Assembly: GCA_903880015.1 (NCBI GenBank)
Contig: CAIRNS010000007.1
Coordinates: 1-64,000, forward strand
DNA: 64,000 nucleotides
Source of the DNA: an uncultured Elusimicrobia bacterium
GTDB lineage: Bacteria > Elusimicrobiota > Endomicrobiia > Endomicrobiales > CAIRNS01
Direction of reading: 5' to 3'
The position numbers and the translations under genes are program-made. Positions within the stretch are counted from its first letter, which is position 1. Every line of letters starts with the position of its first letter. Positions 44,536-53,442 of this stretch are shown here, one piece after another. The notes below the pieces were generated by a model. The model did no database searches. It was not told the DNA's origin and was given only the letters and a program-made list of their open reading frames with translations.

Positions 44536-45585
44536 TTACCGGAATATTTTTTTCAAGCGGGGATCCTGCTCGATAATGCGGGCGAAAGTATCCTGGTTTT
44601 TCTGTTCGGAAAGAATGGTATAGTAATCGGGCTTGATGCTCGGTGCTGTACGGCACGCTTCAATCCACTCTGCGCGGTCGAACGGGTCCGCTTCGATCGT
44701 CTTCCAAAACCCCGTCGCCTCAAATAAATTGGTTATCCGTTCCGTTCCCTGTCCCTGCAATTGGCTGATGATATAGGTCGCCACTCCCACCTGGAGTCCG
44801 TGCAGGCGCGGTCGTTTGCTGATAAGGTCAAGCGCGTGAGATATTAAATGTTCACTGCCGCTGGCGGGGCGGGATGAACCGCAAATCTCCATGGCGATGC
44901 CGTTAAGCATCAAGGCGGTGGCCAGCAAACGGATCCCCTCGCTGTCGTGGTCCGGTTTTGCCATCAGCTGAAACACGGTTGCGTCAGAAAGAAGTGCGGC
45001 AAAATCGTCAATTTGCGAGCCCGTTTTCTTAAACGATAATTTCCAGTCGTATACCGCCGTTATCTTCGATACCAAATCTCCGATTCCCGAATGCCACAAA
45101 ATCAACGGCGCGTTGAGGCACACATCTGTGTCGACCACAACGCCGTACGGCATTGCCGCCGGCAGCGAGCGCCGTTTTCCTTGAAACTCTAAACTGGACT
45201 GAGGGCTGCAGAAGCCGTCGTTAGAAAGCGATGTCGGTGAGGCGATATAGGGAAGCCGGCCGAGGAAGGCGACATATTTCGCCACATCCAGCGCTTTGCC
45301 GCCGCCAAAAGCGACGATGGCGCTGGTGTGCCGCGGCAGCGATTGAAAGATTTGTTGGGCATGTTCAGAGCTTGATGCGTGGATGGGGATATGCTGCAGT
45401 ACTGAAATATTATTTTCTTTAAGCGATGTGTCGACGCGTTCTATCAGCGTTTTGTCTAATTCATTATTAAAGAGCAGGACAATATTCTGCAAATGAAGCC
45501 GGCCGATATATATGCCAATCCGGTCAAGCGCGCCCCGTTTGATGCGTACCAGCGTTGGAATAGTGATGGCGGTATTTCTTAGCAT
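44536..45585 (-). CDS. sn-glycerol-1-phosphate dehydrogenase family (AraM/EgsA-like)
   Basis: This 349-residue protein belongs to the iron-containing/DHQ-like dehydrogenases, subgroup glycerol-1-phosphate dehydrogenase. It reads AIVAFGGGKALDVAKY for the NAD(P) loop, then PYIASPTSLSNDGFCSP, the G1P dehydrogenase signature. Metal-binding candidates are Asp in HSGIGDLVSKITAVYDW, His in SGSEHLISHALD and His in RLHGLQVG. These enzymes reduce dihydroxyacetone phosphate to sn-glycerol-1-phosphate, the archaeal lipid backbone enantiomer. Bacterial members include AraM. The ATG overlaps the end of the HAD gene by 7 bases. An upstream in-frame ATG (45627) is inside the HAD gene and unlikely. Confidence 0.85.
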   Translation of the reverse strand: MLRNTAITIPTLVRIKRGALDRIGIYIGRLHLQNIVLLFNNELDKTLIERVDTSLKENNISVLQHIPIHASSSEHAQQIFQSLPRHTSAIVAFGGGKALDVAKYVAFLGRLPYIASPTSLSNDGFCSPQSSLEFQGKRRSLPAAMPYGVVVDTDVCLNAPLILWHSGIGDLVSKITAVYDWKLSFKKTGSQIDDFAALLSDATVFQLMAKPDHDSEGIRLLATALMLNGIAMEICGSSRPASGSEHLISHALDLISKRPRLHGLQVGVATYIISQLQGQGTERITNLFEATGFWKTIEADPFDRAEWIEACRTAPSIKPDYYTILSEQKNQDTFARIIEQDPRLKKIFR

Positions 45586-46235
45586 AATGCGGGCTCCTTG
45601 GCCAGAGCGTTGGCCACATCGCTCCATGTTTCAAATGGTTGGTATGGTTCGCCTATTTCCTGCAGTTTTTTTGCCAGCCAGTGTTTGGCGAAGCGTCTCC
45701 GGGGTTCCACCAGCAATGCGGGAGCGAGGTCAGGCCGGCCGTCGCCGGCAAAGGCCACTCGGTTTGATTGTTTCAGGGCGTCTTTTACCACCGCCATTTT
45801 GTTTATCCCGAATTCCGGGGAGCAATAGGGGGATTTTAGGGGAAGCGACATCATCAGTCCGTTGTCCGGCGAAAAAACGCCCGGATTGGCATACACCGGC
45901 AGTACGACGCCGCTCTTTTGTAACAGATAGTTGATATACCAATCGCATCCTGCTGAAGCGACGCGTGTTGTCCATCCGGATCGTTCAAGGAGTGCGACGG
46001 ATGATGCAAGCTGCGGGTCTATTTGCATGCCGTCTACGATGTGCAGTAAGCGGGGTTCATCGGTGCGTATGGTCGCAAAAATGACGCGCAACGCTTCAAA
46101 ATGGGTGATGTGTCCTTCTTCATATTTCTGCCAGTAGCCCGGTACGGAAATAGCCGGAAATGCGCGGCAAACCAGGTCGTAGAAATCATATAAAGTCATT
46201 GTTCCGTCAAAATCAGAAACCAGTATGCCGTTCAT
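45579..46235 (-). CDS. HAD-superfamily phosphatase, MtnX/SerB-like
   Basis: This 218-residue protein opens MNGILVSDFDGTMTLYDFYD with catalytic DxDGT. RVASAGCDWYI holds the motif-II region and VAFAGDGRPDLAPALL is the motif-III GDGxxD. The helical cap between residues 20 and 75 is of the C1 type as in phosphoserine phosphatase and MtnX. It hydrolyses a small phosphorylated metabolite; overlap with the glycerol-1-phosphate dehydrogenase gene hints at a related substrate, but this is inference. GGAG upstream of the ATG at 46235 favours this start over one 21 bases earlier. First gene of a two-gene operon. Confidence 0.8.
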   Translation of the reverse strand: MNGILVSDFDGTMTLYDFYDLVCRAFPAISVPGYWQKYEEGHITHFEALRVIFATIRTDEPRLLHIVDGMQIDPQLASSVALLERSGWTTRVASAGCDWYINYLLQKSGVVLPVYANPGVFSPDNGLMMSLPLKSPYCSPEFGINKMAVVKDALKQSNRVAFAGDGRPDLAPALLVEPRRRFAKHWLAKKLQEIGEPYQPFETWSDVANALAKEPALC

Positions 46236-46267
46236 TATGCGCACTCCGCTCCACATGTAATCATAGG

Positions 46268-46296
46268 ATTGTACACCTCAAACAGGACAAAGTCAA
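46268..46296 (-). promoter_or_regulatory. Sigma-70-type promoter of the minus-strand pair
   Basis: On the minus strand: TTGACT at 46296-46291, a 17-bp spacer, TACAAT at 46273-46268. It is 33 bases before the HAD gene start. Confidence 0.8.
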
Positions 46297-46327
46297 GTAA
46301 TGCCGTCGGTTCAAAAAAATGAATGAT

Positions 46328-46356
46328 TTGTCAAAGCGGTTTGAAAGGTGTAAAAT
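46328..46356 (+). promoter_or_regulatory. Sigma-70-type promoter of the AI-2E/YdcF pair
   Basis: TTGTCA at 46328-46333, a 17-bp spacer, TAAAAT at 46351-46356. It is divergent from the minus-strand promoter and leaves an untranslated leader of roughly 75 bases before the ATG at 46438. Confidence 0.7.
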
Positions 46357-46437
46357 AATCAAAGTATCCAGCGGCAGACGGTATCAAGCCCCTGAGTGCA
46401 CTGCAGATGACACTTTAACCGGCAAAAGGTGAAACCT

Positions 46438-47526
46438 ATGCAAACACGCTCAACGATGTTTGACAGCAAAAAGTTCAGCAAGTATTTTCTCATTATTTCT
46501 TTTGTGGTGTCGCTGATTACCATTTTGTGGTTGGTGCGGTCATTTATACTGCAGGTCGTTCTGGCGGTAATCGTTGCCATTCTCGTGTTTCCCTTGTTTC
46601 GCCTTTTGTTGAAGATAACCGGCAACCGGCGGAGCTTATCGTCGATGTTGTGCTGTGGCGTTGTTTTGTTTGCGGTCTTTTTGCCGCTCGTATTTACCGC
46701 TCAACTGCTTATCGAACAGGGCATGGGGCTCTACCGTTCCGCGGGCGCCGAGCTCAAAGAACTTATCTCTCAGGGCAACGCGGGGCTGGTGGGGAAAATA
46801 GACAACTCGTGGCTGGGCCAATGGCTTTCCTCAAACGGTATACTTATGGATTGGGAATCGCTGTCTACCAAGGCCATTAATTATCTCGGGACGACGCTTG
46901 CCAACGGCGTCAACACTTTGTCGCGCACGACTATTACTGTATTCTTCGATTTGTTTATCATCCTGTTCTCGCTATTCTATTTTCTGCGCGACGGCGAACA
47001 GATAATGTTGAGAATTAAGGACATCATCCCCATCAGCGACGAATATAAAGAACGGCTTGTTTCCCGGTTCTATATCATGACCAACGCGATCGTAAAAGGC
47101 ATTGTCTTTATCGCTCTGCTGCAAAGTTTCCTTGCCACGCTGACCTTGTGGGCATTCGGCATACAGGGGTGGATGATATGGGGCGTTGTCATGTTGGTAT
47201 TCTCCGTCGTCCCGTTTGTCGGGACGGGTGTTGTGCTGGTGCCCGCGGGAATCATCAAAATAATGAACGGGCATTTTGCCGAGGGGGTAGCCATTATCAT
47301 CATCAGTGTTTTCTTTATATCGATGATAGACAATGTCCTCAGGCCGAAAATCGTCGGCCAACACGCCGGCATGCATAATTTGCTGGTATTTTTCTCTATG
47401 ATCGGCGGTATTCTTTCGTTCGGCCCCGCCGGTCTTGTCGTTGGTCCGCTGATAGCCGCCATTTTCCTGACCATCCTTGAAATATACCGCATCGAGTTTC
47501 AATCGCAGATTGAGAGCATGAAATAA
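46438..47526 (+). CDS. AI-2E family transporter (PerM-like)
   Basis: This 362-residue integral membrane protein has two or three N-terminal membrane segments, a soluble domain (about 100-160), then five further segments. FFDLFIILFSLFYFLRDG and the conserved C-terminal block GHFAEGVAIIIISVFFISMIDNVLRPKIVG...FGPAGLVVGPL are diagnostic of the AI-2E/PerM family. Characterised members export autoinducer-2 or act as Na+(Li+)/H+ antiporters, so the substrate cannot be fixed. AAAAGGTG lies just before the chosen ATG; a GTG at 46429 is less likely. The stop codon overlaps the next start by one base (TAATG). Confidence 0.9.
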   Translation: MQTRSTMFDSKKFSKYFLIISFVVSLITILWLVRSFILQVVLAVIVAILVFPLFRLLLKITGNRRSLSSMLCCGVVLFAVFLPLVFTAQLLIEQGMGLYRSAGAELKELISQGNAGLVGKIDNSWLGQWLSSNGILMDWESLSTKAINYLGTTLANGVNTLSRTTITVFFDLFIILFSLFYFLRDGEQIMLRIKDIIPISDEYKERLVSRFYIMTNAIVKGIVFIALLQSFLATLTLWAFGIQGWMIWGVVMLVFSVVPFVGTGVVLVPAGIIKIMNGHFAEGVAIIIISVFFISMIDNVLRPKIVGQHAGMHNLLVFFSMIGGILSFGPAGLVVGPLIAAIFLTILEIYRIEFQSQIESMK

Positions 47527-48149
47527 TGGCACGAACATATCATACCGGACGATTTGTATTCCTTGCCGTCGTTGTCGTTCTTTTTCAGTTTGTCTTTTTT
47601 CGGCATTTTTGGATGTCCCAGATAGGCGCGGCGCTCATTTGTCAGGACGCTATCGTGCCGGCTGACGCCATTCTTGTTTTGGGCGGCGGCAGCGGGGAGC
47701 GGGCTCAGCAGGGCGTTGCGTTGTATCACCAGAAATATGCGCCCCGAATAATCTTTACAGGTGAAAATAACCACTCGTTGTTTGCCGCAACCTTTAACTG
47801 GGCAAGTGCGGCGCAGAAACTGGCTGTTGCCGGCAGCGTGCCCAAAGAACGGACTATCCTAATCCTTACTTCGAGAAGCACGCATGACGATGCGGTGCTG
47901 TCAAAAGAGATCTGTTTGAAAAATAATTTCAAATCGCTCATCGTGGTCAGTGAGCCCTACCACACCCGCCGGGCATATTTTGCGTTCAGAAAAGTATATA
48001 AAAATTCAGGGATTACCTTTATGATGTACCCGGTACAAAAATCCTGGTACACCAAGGACAACTGGTGGTACAACGAAGAAGGTTTTTTTGATACGGTCAG
48101 CGAATATACGAAATTTATATACTATCTATTTAAGGGATATATTGTTTAA
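47526..48149 (+). CDS. YdcF/SanA-like DUF218 protein
   Basis: This 207-residue protein has an N-terminal membrane anchor (residues 10-27). The DUF218 core starts with DAILVLGGGSGERAQQGVALYHQKYAPRIIFTG, continues through ERTILILTSRSTHDDAVLSKEI, and ends VVSEPYHTRRAYFAFRKVY. Family members (ElyC, SanA, YdcF) take part in envelope or peptidoglycan precursor metabolism and in vancomycin exclusion; the molecular activity is poorly known. The start overlaps the AI-2E stop by one base, so the genes are coupled. Confidence 0.85.
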   Translation: MARTYHTGRFVFLAVVVVLFQFVFFRHFWMSQIGAALICQDAIVPADAILVLGGGSGERAQQGVALYHQKYAPRIIFTGENNHSLFAATFNWASAAQKLAVAGSVPKERTILILTSRSTHDDAVLSKEICLKNNFKSLIVVSEPYHTRRAYFAFRKVYKNSGITFMMYPVQKSWYTKDNWWYNEEGFFDTVSEYTKFIYYLFKGYIV

Positions 48150-48192
48150 TAGATGTGGGCGAATGCCTTCAGATATACTATCGTACTCCCTA

Positions 48193-48210
48193 CTCCGGTG
48201 CGTTCCGGAG
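48193..48210 (+). terminator. Possible terminator hairpin after the YdcF-like gene
   Basis: CTCCGG (48193-48198) and CCGGAG (48205-48210) form a perfect GC-rich 6-bp stem with a TGCGTT loop, 44 bases after the stop codon. The following TTGGTTTT is only a weak T-run. Confidence 0.4.
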
Positions 48211-48260
48211 CACATTGGTTTTGAGCGGGGGCTTTAGTTGGGTTTTTATCCGCTGTTGCA

Positions 48261-49385
48261 ATGCGCTTGCCGGCACCTCCTATGATTGTCTCCACTTTCT
48301 TTGAGAACAAGCCCCGCGTTTTTAGCCGGCCTGAGGAAATCATTTCCTGTTATACCGCCGCCGGCCTTAAGGAAAGTTTTGCGCGGATGGAATCGTTGCT
48401 TGATAAAGGATACCATCTGGCGGGGTTCTTTTCCTTTGAGGCGGGATACGGTTTTGAGCCGACGCTTGCGCGCGACCACGCCTATTCGTTCCCGCTGATT
48501 TATCTGGGCTGTTATCCGGATGCGCCCAGCCGTCATAGCGCCGGCGCCGCTGGTTCTGCGCCGTTTCATGTCGCGCCCCCTGAACCCTCGATTTCTTTTG
48601 ACCGTTACGCGGACGATATCGCATCCATCCGCGAAAGCATTGCCGCGGGCGATGTGTATCAAATCACCTATTGCCTGAAAATGAAGTTCGGTTTCCGGGG
48701 CGACCCGCTCGCCTTGTTTGAAACGCTTAAAAAACAGCATCCCATGCCGTACGCCGCATCAATCGTCACGGACCGCTTTTCGATTCTTTCGCTCTCGCCT
48801 GAACTGTTTGTGAAAAAAAAGGGTAAAGTCATCCTTACTAAACCCATGAAGGGCACCTGGCCGCGGGGCGCGACGCTGGTGTCAGATATTCTGGCGCGTT
48901 TCAAGCTTAAGAACGACGAAAAGAACCGCGCGGAAAATGTGATGATTGCCGACCTTTTGCGCAACGACCTGGGCCGTATCGGCAAGAATATCCATGTGCC
49001 CCGGCTGTTTGAAGTGTCTGCCTACACCTCGCTCTATCAGATGACTTCGACGGTGGCGGCAACCGTTGACGATAATCTGCCGCTCTATGATCTTTTTGCC
49101 GCCCTGTTCCCGTCCGGGTCGGTGACCGGTGCGCCCAAGGTGCGCGCCATGGAGATACTGCGGGGCCTTGAAACCGAAGAAAGAAAAATTTATACCGGCG
49201 CCATAGGATATATCGCCCCCGATCGGTCGCTGTTTTTCAATGTCCCCATCAGGACGATGCTTATCGAGGACGGTCGCGGCGAGATGGGTATCGGCGGCGG
49301 CATCATATGGGATTCAACGGCGCAGGGCGAGTGGGCGGAAACATGGCTGAAAGCGAAATTTTTAACCGACATCGCGCACCCATAA
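48261..49385 (+). CDS. pabB: Aminodeoxychorismate synthase component I
   Basis: This 374-residue chorismate-binding enzyme joins chorismate and ammonia to give 4-amino-4-deoxychorismate for folate synthesis, with a glutamine amidotransferase partner (PabA) not seen here. It contains IAAGDVYQITYCLKMKF, LTKPMKGTWPRG (the Lys of the PIKGT motif that separates PabB from anthranilate synthase), ENVMIADLLRNDLGRI and FPSGSVTGAPKVRAMEIL. The short N-terminus is typical of compact PabB forms. The start is uncertain: ATG 48261 and ATG 48282 both lack a clear ribosome-binding site. It heads a compact housekeeping operon, ending 4 bases before the next gene. Confidence 0.9.
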   Translation: MRLPAPPMIVSTFFENKPRVFSRPEEIISCYTAAGLKESFARMESLLDKGYHLAGFFSFEAGYGFEPTLARDHAYSFPLIYLGCYPDAPSRHSAGAAGSAPFHVAPPEPSISFDRYADDIASIRESIAAGDVYQITYCLKMKFGFRGDPLALFETLKKQHPMPYAASIVTDRFSILSLSPELFVKKKGKVILTKPMKGTWPRGATLVSDILARFKLKNDEKNRAENVMIADLLRNDLGRIGKNIHVPRLFEVSAYTSLYQMTSTVAATVDDNLPLYDLFAALFPSGSVTGAPKVRAMEILRGLETEERKIYTGAIGYIAPDRSLFFNVPIRTMLIEDGRGEMGIGGGIIWDSTAQGEWAETWLKAKFLTDIAHP

Positions 49386-49389
49386 CGCT

Positions 49390-49734
49390 ATGAACGCCGA
49401 GAGCAAGGGGAAAATAGTGAAGAAAAAAGCGGCAAAAAAAAGCGATGCATGGTTTGTCTATATTCTGCAGTGTGCCGGCGGCCGCTTATACACCGGGATG
49501 ACCAACGATGTGGCGCGGCGTTTTCTCTGTCACCGTGCCGGCTCCGGCGGGCATTTTACCCGGGCGTTTAAGCCGACAAAAATTGCGTATGTCGAACCCT
49601 GCGCAAGCCGTTCGGACGCGCTCAAGCGGGAAGCACGGATAAAACGGCTGGACAGAAAAGAAAAGCTTTTGCTGACACAAAAGTTTTACAATTCGCCTCA
49701 AAAAGAATATAATAAGAAACAGTTGAAATCTTAA
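49390..49734 (+). CDS. GIY-YIG nuclease family protein (UPF0213/YhbQ-like)
   Basis: This 114-residue protein begins with a basic tail, then has AWFVYILQCAGGRLYTGMT, the GIY-YIG core of small single-domain nucleases such as YhbQ and UvrC N-terminal relatives. ARRFLCHRAGSGGHFTRAFKPTKIAYVEP and ALKREARIKRLDRKEKLLL follow the family. Such proteins are thought to act in DNA repair or damage processing. It fits between pabB and glnS with very short gaps (4 and 15 bases), implying co-transcription. Confidence 0.88.
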   Translation: MNAESKGKIVKKKAAKKSDAWFVYILQCAGGRLYTGMTNDVARRFLCHRAGSGGHFTRAFKPTKIAYVEPCASRSDALKREARIKRLDRKEKLLLTQKFYNSPQKEYNKKQLKS

Positions 49735-49749
49735 GTAAAAGGCGCATCT

Positions 49750-51453
49750 ATGTCCGCACCCGAACCGGAAGAAAAAAAAGGAAAAGATTTTCTACGCACC
49801 ATCATCGACCAGGACATCGCCGCCGGCAAGAACGACGGCCGCGTCGAAACCCGGTTTCCGCCGGAACCCAACGGCTACCTGCATATCGGTCACGCAAAAT
49901 CCATTTGTTTGAATTTTGGGCTGGCGCATGATTATAACGGCGTTTGCCATCTCCGTTTCGACGATACTAACCCCGAAAAAGAAGAAACCGAATATATCAA
50001 CGCCATACAGGAAGATGTGCGCTGGCTGGGATTTGATTGGAAAAAACACCTGTATTACGCTTCCGACTATTATGCGCACTTTGAACGCTGTGCCCGGGAA
50101 CTTATTTCCGCCGGCAAGGCCTATGTGTGCGATCTCTCCCCCGACCAGGTGCGCCAGTACCGCGGCACGCCCACCGAGCCGGGTAAAAACAGCCCCAACC
50201 GCGACCGGACTGTCGACGAGAATATGGCTTTGTTCGACAAAATGAAACACGGGGATTTTCCCGAAGGCACCTGCATCCTGCGCGCAAAAATAGACATGGC
50301 GCACCCGAACATTACCATGCGCGACCCGGCGTTGTACCGCATAAAGTTCGCCGATCATCCGCGTACGGGTTCCACCTGGTGCATCTATCCGATGTATGAT
50401 TTCGCGCACCCCATTTCCGACGCTATCGAGCGCATCACTCATTCCGTCTGCACGCTCGAGTTCGAAGACCACCGCCCTCTCTACGATTGGGTGCTTGCAC
50501 ATATCACCATTGACTGCCGTCCCCGCCAGATAGAGTTTGCGCGTCTGAACATTACCTTTATGGTCATGAGCAAACGCAAACTGCTCCGCCTGGTCCAGGA
50601 GAAACATGTCACCGGCTGGGACGACCCCCGTCTGCCGACCATCTGCGGGTTGCGCCGTGCGGGCTACACGCCGGAAGCCATACGCAATTTCTGCGACCGT
50701 ATCGGTGTGGACAAAACAAACAGTACCGTTGATATTGCTCTGCTCGAATATTTTATCCGCGAGGACCTCAACAAACGCGCGCGCCGCGTGATGGCGGTTC
50801 TGCGGCCGTTGAAGCTGGTCATCGATAATTATCCTGACGGTCAGACGGAAGAATTCGCCGCCGAGAACAATCCCGAGGACCCTTCCGCGGGCACCCGTTC
50901 CGTGGCGTTCTCGAAAACGGTCTACATAGAGCAAGACGACTTCCGCGAAGTCCCGCCGAAGGGTTATTTCCGGCTTTCGCCGGGCACCGAAGTCCGGCTT
51001 AAACACGCCTATTATGTTACCTGCACCCAGGTCGTCAAAGACGCTGCCGGCGAGATTATCGAAGTTCACTGCACCTACGACCCCGCATCCCGCGGCGGGG
51101 GAACGACGGACAACCGCAAGATTAAGGGAACATTGCACTGGGTTTCTGCCGCCCACGCCATCGACGCCGAAGTACGCCTCTACGATCGCCTTATGCTGAC
51201 CGCCAATCCCGACGATGCGCCTGCCGGCCAGGATTTTCTGGCAAATCTCAACCCGCGCTCGCGGGAAGTGTTGCCTGCCTGCAAAATAGAACCGTCTGTT
51301 GCCGGCGCCCGCCCGGGCGACCGCTACCAGTTTTTGCGCAACGGTTATTTTTCCGTCGATCCTGACACAAAAGAAAGCAAAATTGTCTTTAACCGGACAG
51401 TCACCCTAAAAGACGCCTGGGCGAAAATAGAGAAAAACGCCGCAAAAAAATAA
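49750..51453 (+). CDS. glnS: Glutaminyl-tRNA synthetase
   Basis: This 567-residue class I aminoacyl-tRNA synthetase charges tRNA-Gln. [17 protein letters not shown] contains the HIGH motif (here HIGH within [11 protein letters not shown]) and [11 protein letters not shown] the KMSKS equivalent. [31 protein letters not shown] and [24 protein letters not shown] are family blocks. The C-terminal beta-barrel anticodon-binding region is present ([10 protein letters not shown]...). The length matches the bacterial GlnRS type. Presence of glnS implies direct Gln-tRNA charging rather than only the GatCAB route. Confidence 0.95.
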   Translation: MSAPEPEEKKGKDFLRTIIDQDIAAGKNDGRVETRFPPEPNGYLHIGHAKSICLNFGLAHDYNGVCHLRFDDTNPEKEETEYINAIQEDVRWLGFDWKKHLYYASDYYAHFERCARELISAGKAYVCDLSPDQVRQYRGTPTEPGKNSPNRDRTVDENMALFDKMKHGDFPEGTCILRAKIDMAHPNITMRDPALYRIKFADHPRTGSTWCIYPMYDFAHPISDAIERITHSVCTLEFEDHRPLYDWVLAHITIDCRPRQIEFARLNITFMVMSKRKLLRLVQEKHVTGWDDPRLPTICGLRRAGYTPEAIRNFCDRIGVDKTNSTVDIALLEYFIREDLNKRARRVMAVLRPLKLVIDNYPDGQTEEFAAENNPEDPSAGTRSVAFSKTVYIEQDDFREVPPKGYFRLSPGTEVRLKHAYYVTCTQVVKDAAGEIIEVHCTYDPASRGGGTTDNRKIKGTLHWVSAAHAIDAEVRLYDRLMLTANPDDAPAGQDFLANLNPRSREVLPACKIEPSVAGARPGDRYQFLRNGYFSVDPDTKESKIVFNRTVTLKDAWAKIEKNAAKK

Positions 51454-51502
51454 GCAGTGGCTGTACGAAGAATCCGCAGATGCATGGTTTTGGAGAGTCA
51501 GT

Positions 51503-52357
51503 ATGAATGTCATGGTCCGCCGTCTGTATACTGTTGTAAATGGCATGCCCAAACCGTTGGTGTTGATTGCCGGTATCGCCATGATTGGCGTGCTTGGAAC
51601 GGTCGACCTGCTCACTAAGAACGAGATCCTTTTTTCAGCGTTTTATATACTCCCGATTACCCTGATTGCCTGGTTTGCCGGCGGAAGATCGGCTGCGATT
51701 GTCTCTGTGTTAAGCGTCAGTTTTTTGTTTGCTGATGATATTTCATCTCGCTTAATGTCGCTGGATTCCGTCGCTGTCTATTGGAACAATTTCGGCAGGT
51801 TGGTTTTCTTTCTGATAATTTCCTATCTGCTCGCGTCTTTGAAAAAGGCATTTGATCGTCAGCAAGCGCTTGCCCGGATAGATTCGCTGACTGAACTGCG
51901 CAACAGCCGGGCGTTTTACGAGGATGCGGGGATGGAAATTGAACGGGCGAAACGGTACAAGTATCCGCTGACGCTCGGGTTTATCGATCTCGATGATTGA
52001 AAGTTTATCAATGACACCTACGGCCACGCCGCGGGCGATGCTGTTATCAAACAAGCGGCGCACAGCATACAAGATTCACTTAGGAATATTGATATTTCGG
52101 CGCGTATGGGCGGCGATGAATTCATTATTTTATTGACGCGGGCTGAGAAACAGGAAGCACTTGACATTGTGGCGCGGATAGGGCAGAAACTTGCGGAAAA
52201 GATGAAGGAAAGCCGGCGCGCTTTGACGATGAGCGTTGGGTTGTTTGCCTGCCGCGATATGTGTGGTTCTCTTGATTCAATGATTGCGGGCGCCGATAAA
52301 CTGATGTATGCAGTTAAATCAAAAGGCAAAAACGGCGTTCTTTTTGAGGAACAATGA
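51503..52357 (+). pseudogene. GGDEF-domain diguanylate cyclase with an in-frame TGA
   Basis: The gene encodes about three N-terminal membrane segments (residues 17-120) and a GGDEF domain that would make cyclic di-GMP. Codon 166 (51998-52000) is TGA, in GFIDLDD-stop-KFINDTYGHAAGD, exactly where the family usually has D-hydrophobic-D-x-F-K. The rest of the domain stays in frame and intact to 52357, including RMGGDEFII. A frameshift is excluded; only a stop codon, a sequence error or recoding explains it. GGAGAG precedes the ATG. The 3' end overlaps the engB start by 4 bases. The downstream piece alone (from 52106) would lack the membrane part and most of the nucleotide pocket. Confidence 0.8.
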
Positions 52358-52938
52358 CAAAACTTCGGGATGCGCATTATACACGAACGGTTGTTGACCA
52401 TCTGCTGCTGGGCGAATGCAAGGCAGAGGTGGCGTTTGTCGGTCGTTCCAATGTGGGTAAAAGTTCGGTGTTAAACGCGGTCTGCAACCAAAAGAACCTG
52501 GCGCGCACTTCCCAGACGCCGGGGAAAACCCGGACAATCAATGTGTTCGAGACCGCCCGTGGAAAATGGATTATCGATTTGCCCGGCTATGGGTTCGCCG
52601 TGGGCCCGGCATCCGAGCGCAACACCTGGCCCGAGATGATTGAAAATTATTTGACCAACCGTCCCTCGTTGCGGATGGTGTATATGCTTATTGATGCCAA
52701 AGTCGGGCCCACCAAACTGGACCGGCAGATGGCAATCTGGCTGCAGAGCAAAAGTATTCCCTATCGCGTGATTGCCAATAAAGTTGACAAAATACCCGCC
52801 CCGCTGCAGCAGGCCCGCCGCAAAGAAATTGCCGGGGCGCTGGGTATCAGGGCTGAAGATATGCGCTGGGTGAGCGCGACAAAACCTATAGGCATGCGGG
52901 AACTGGAACACGAAGTTGCGGAGGAGCTGTCTCTATGA
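52354..52938 (+). CDS. engB: Ribosome-biogenesis GTPase EngB/YsxC
   Basis: This 194-residue GTPase of the TrmE-Era-EngA-EngB-Septin group is needed for 50S ribosomal subunit assembly. G1 is GRSNVGKSS, G2 lies in SQTPGKTRTINVF, G3 is DLPGYG, G4 is NKVDK and G5 is near VSATKP. The length is typical. Its ATG overlaps the end of the broken GGDEF gene by 4 bases, so its translation may partly depend on readthrough or on independent initiation. Its stop overlaps the next start by 4 bases. Confidence 0.95.
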   Translation: MTKLRDAHYTRTVVDHLLLGECKAEVAFVGRSNVGKSSVLNAVCNQKNLARTSQTPGKTRTINVFETARGKWIIDLPGYGFAVGPASERNTWPEMIENYLTNRPSLRMVYMLIDAKVGPTKLDRQMAIWLQSKSIPYRVIANKVDKIPAPLQQARRKEIAGALGIRAEDMRWVSATKPIGMRELEHEVAEELSL

Positions 52939-53417
52939 TTATCGATGTGCTGGACAATGCGGAAGCGTATGTTTCTTTGCAGGGAAGTCTTAAGAACGCT
53001 TTTGCGTTTCTGCGGCGGACGGATCTTGACTCCTTGCCAACGGGCCGTCACGAGATTGACGGGGATAAAATGTACGCCACGATTTCTCGGGGAAACGGCA
53101 AAGGGCTGGTTGATGCGAAACTGGAATGTCACCGCAAGTATATCGATATTCACTGTGTGCTCAGCGGTATCGATGTCATCGGGGTCAAAGCGCTTCGCGC
53201 GTGCCATTTCCCCATAGGCGAGTACAATGCGGAAAAAGACATACTGTTTTTTTCGGACATGTCCGAGAGCCGGATCAATCTCGCCCCGGGCACATTCATG
53301 ATGCTCTATCCCGAAGACGCTCACGCCCCGCTCTCGGGAACCGAAGAGGTTACCAAGGTCGTTATAAAGGTTTTGGTGAGCCTGTGGCTGCCCCACTACA
53401 CAGGGGCTTGCATTTAA
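52935..53417 (+). CDS. YhcH/YjgK/YiaL (DUF386) family protein
   Basis: This 160-residue cupin-type protein belongs to the family that includes YhcH and EbgC-like subunits, often linked to sialic acid and other sugar metabolism. Family blocks are LPTGRHEIDGDKMYATISRG, EHH-like residues in ECHRKYIDIHCVLSGID, FFSDM and FMMLYPEDAHAP. The conserved His and Glu residues suggest a metal site. It overlaps engB by 4 bases and ends the housekeeping operon. The cspA -35 box lies over its last codons. Confidence 0.9.
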   Translation: MIIDVLDNAEAYVSLQGSLKNAFAFLRRTDLDSLPTGRHEIDGDKMYATISRGNGKGLVDAKLECHRKYIDIHCVLSGIDVIGVKALRACHFPIGEYNAEKDILFFSDMSESRINLAPGTFMMLYPEDAHAPLSGTEEVTKVVIKVLVSLWLPHYTGACI

Positions 53418-53436
53418 AAACAGATTGTGCTATACT
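53408..53436 (+). promoter_or_regulatory. Strong promoter of the cold-shock gene
   Basis: TTGCAT (53408-53413), a 17-bp spacer, TATACT (53431-53436). The -35 box overlaps the end of the YhcH-family gene. The predicted transcript starts about 53443. Confidence 0.85.
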
Positions 53437-53442
53437 TAACAT

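Noticed and set aside
49792-51156. Long open frame of 454 codons on the minus strand opposite glnS
   Set aside because: It is the antisense shadow of a clearly conserved glnS gene; it has no ribosome-binding site and no recognisable motifs.
51998-52080. Selenocysteine insertion at the GGDEF TGA
   Set aside because: I see only a weak 4-bp hairpin downstream and no convincing bacterial SECIS structure. GGDEF proteins are not known selenoproteins. Kept only as one of several untested explanations.
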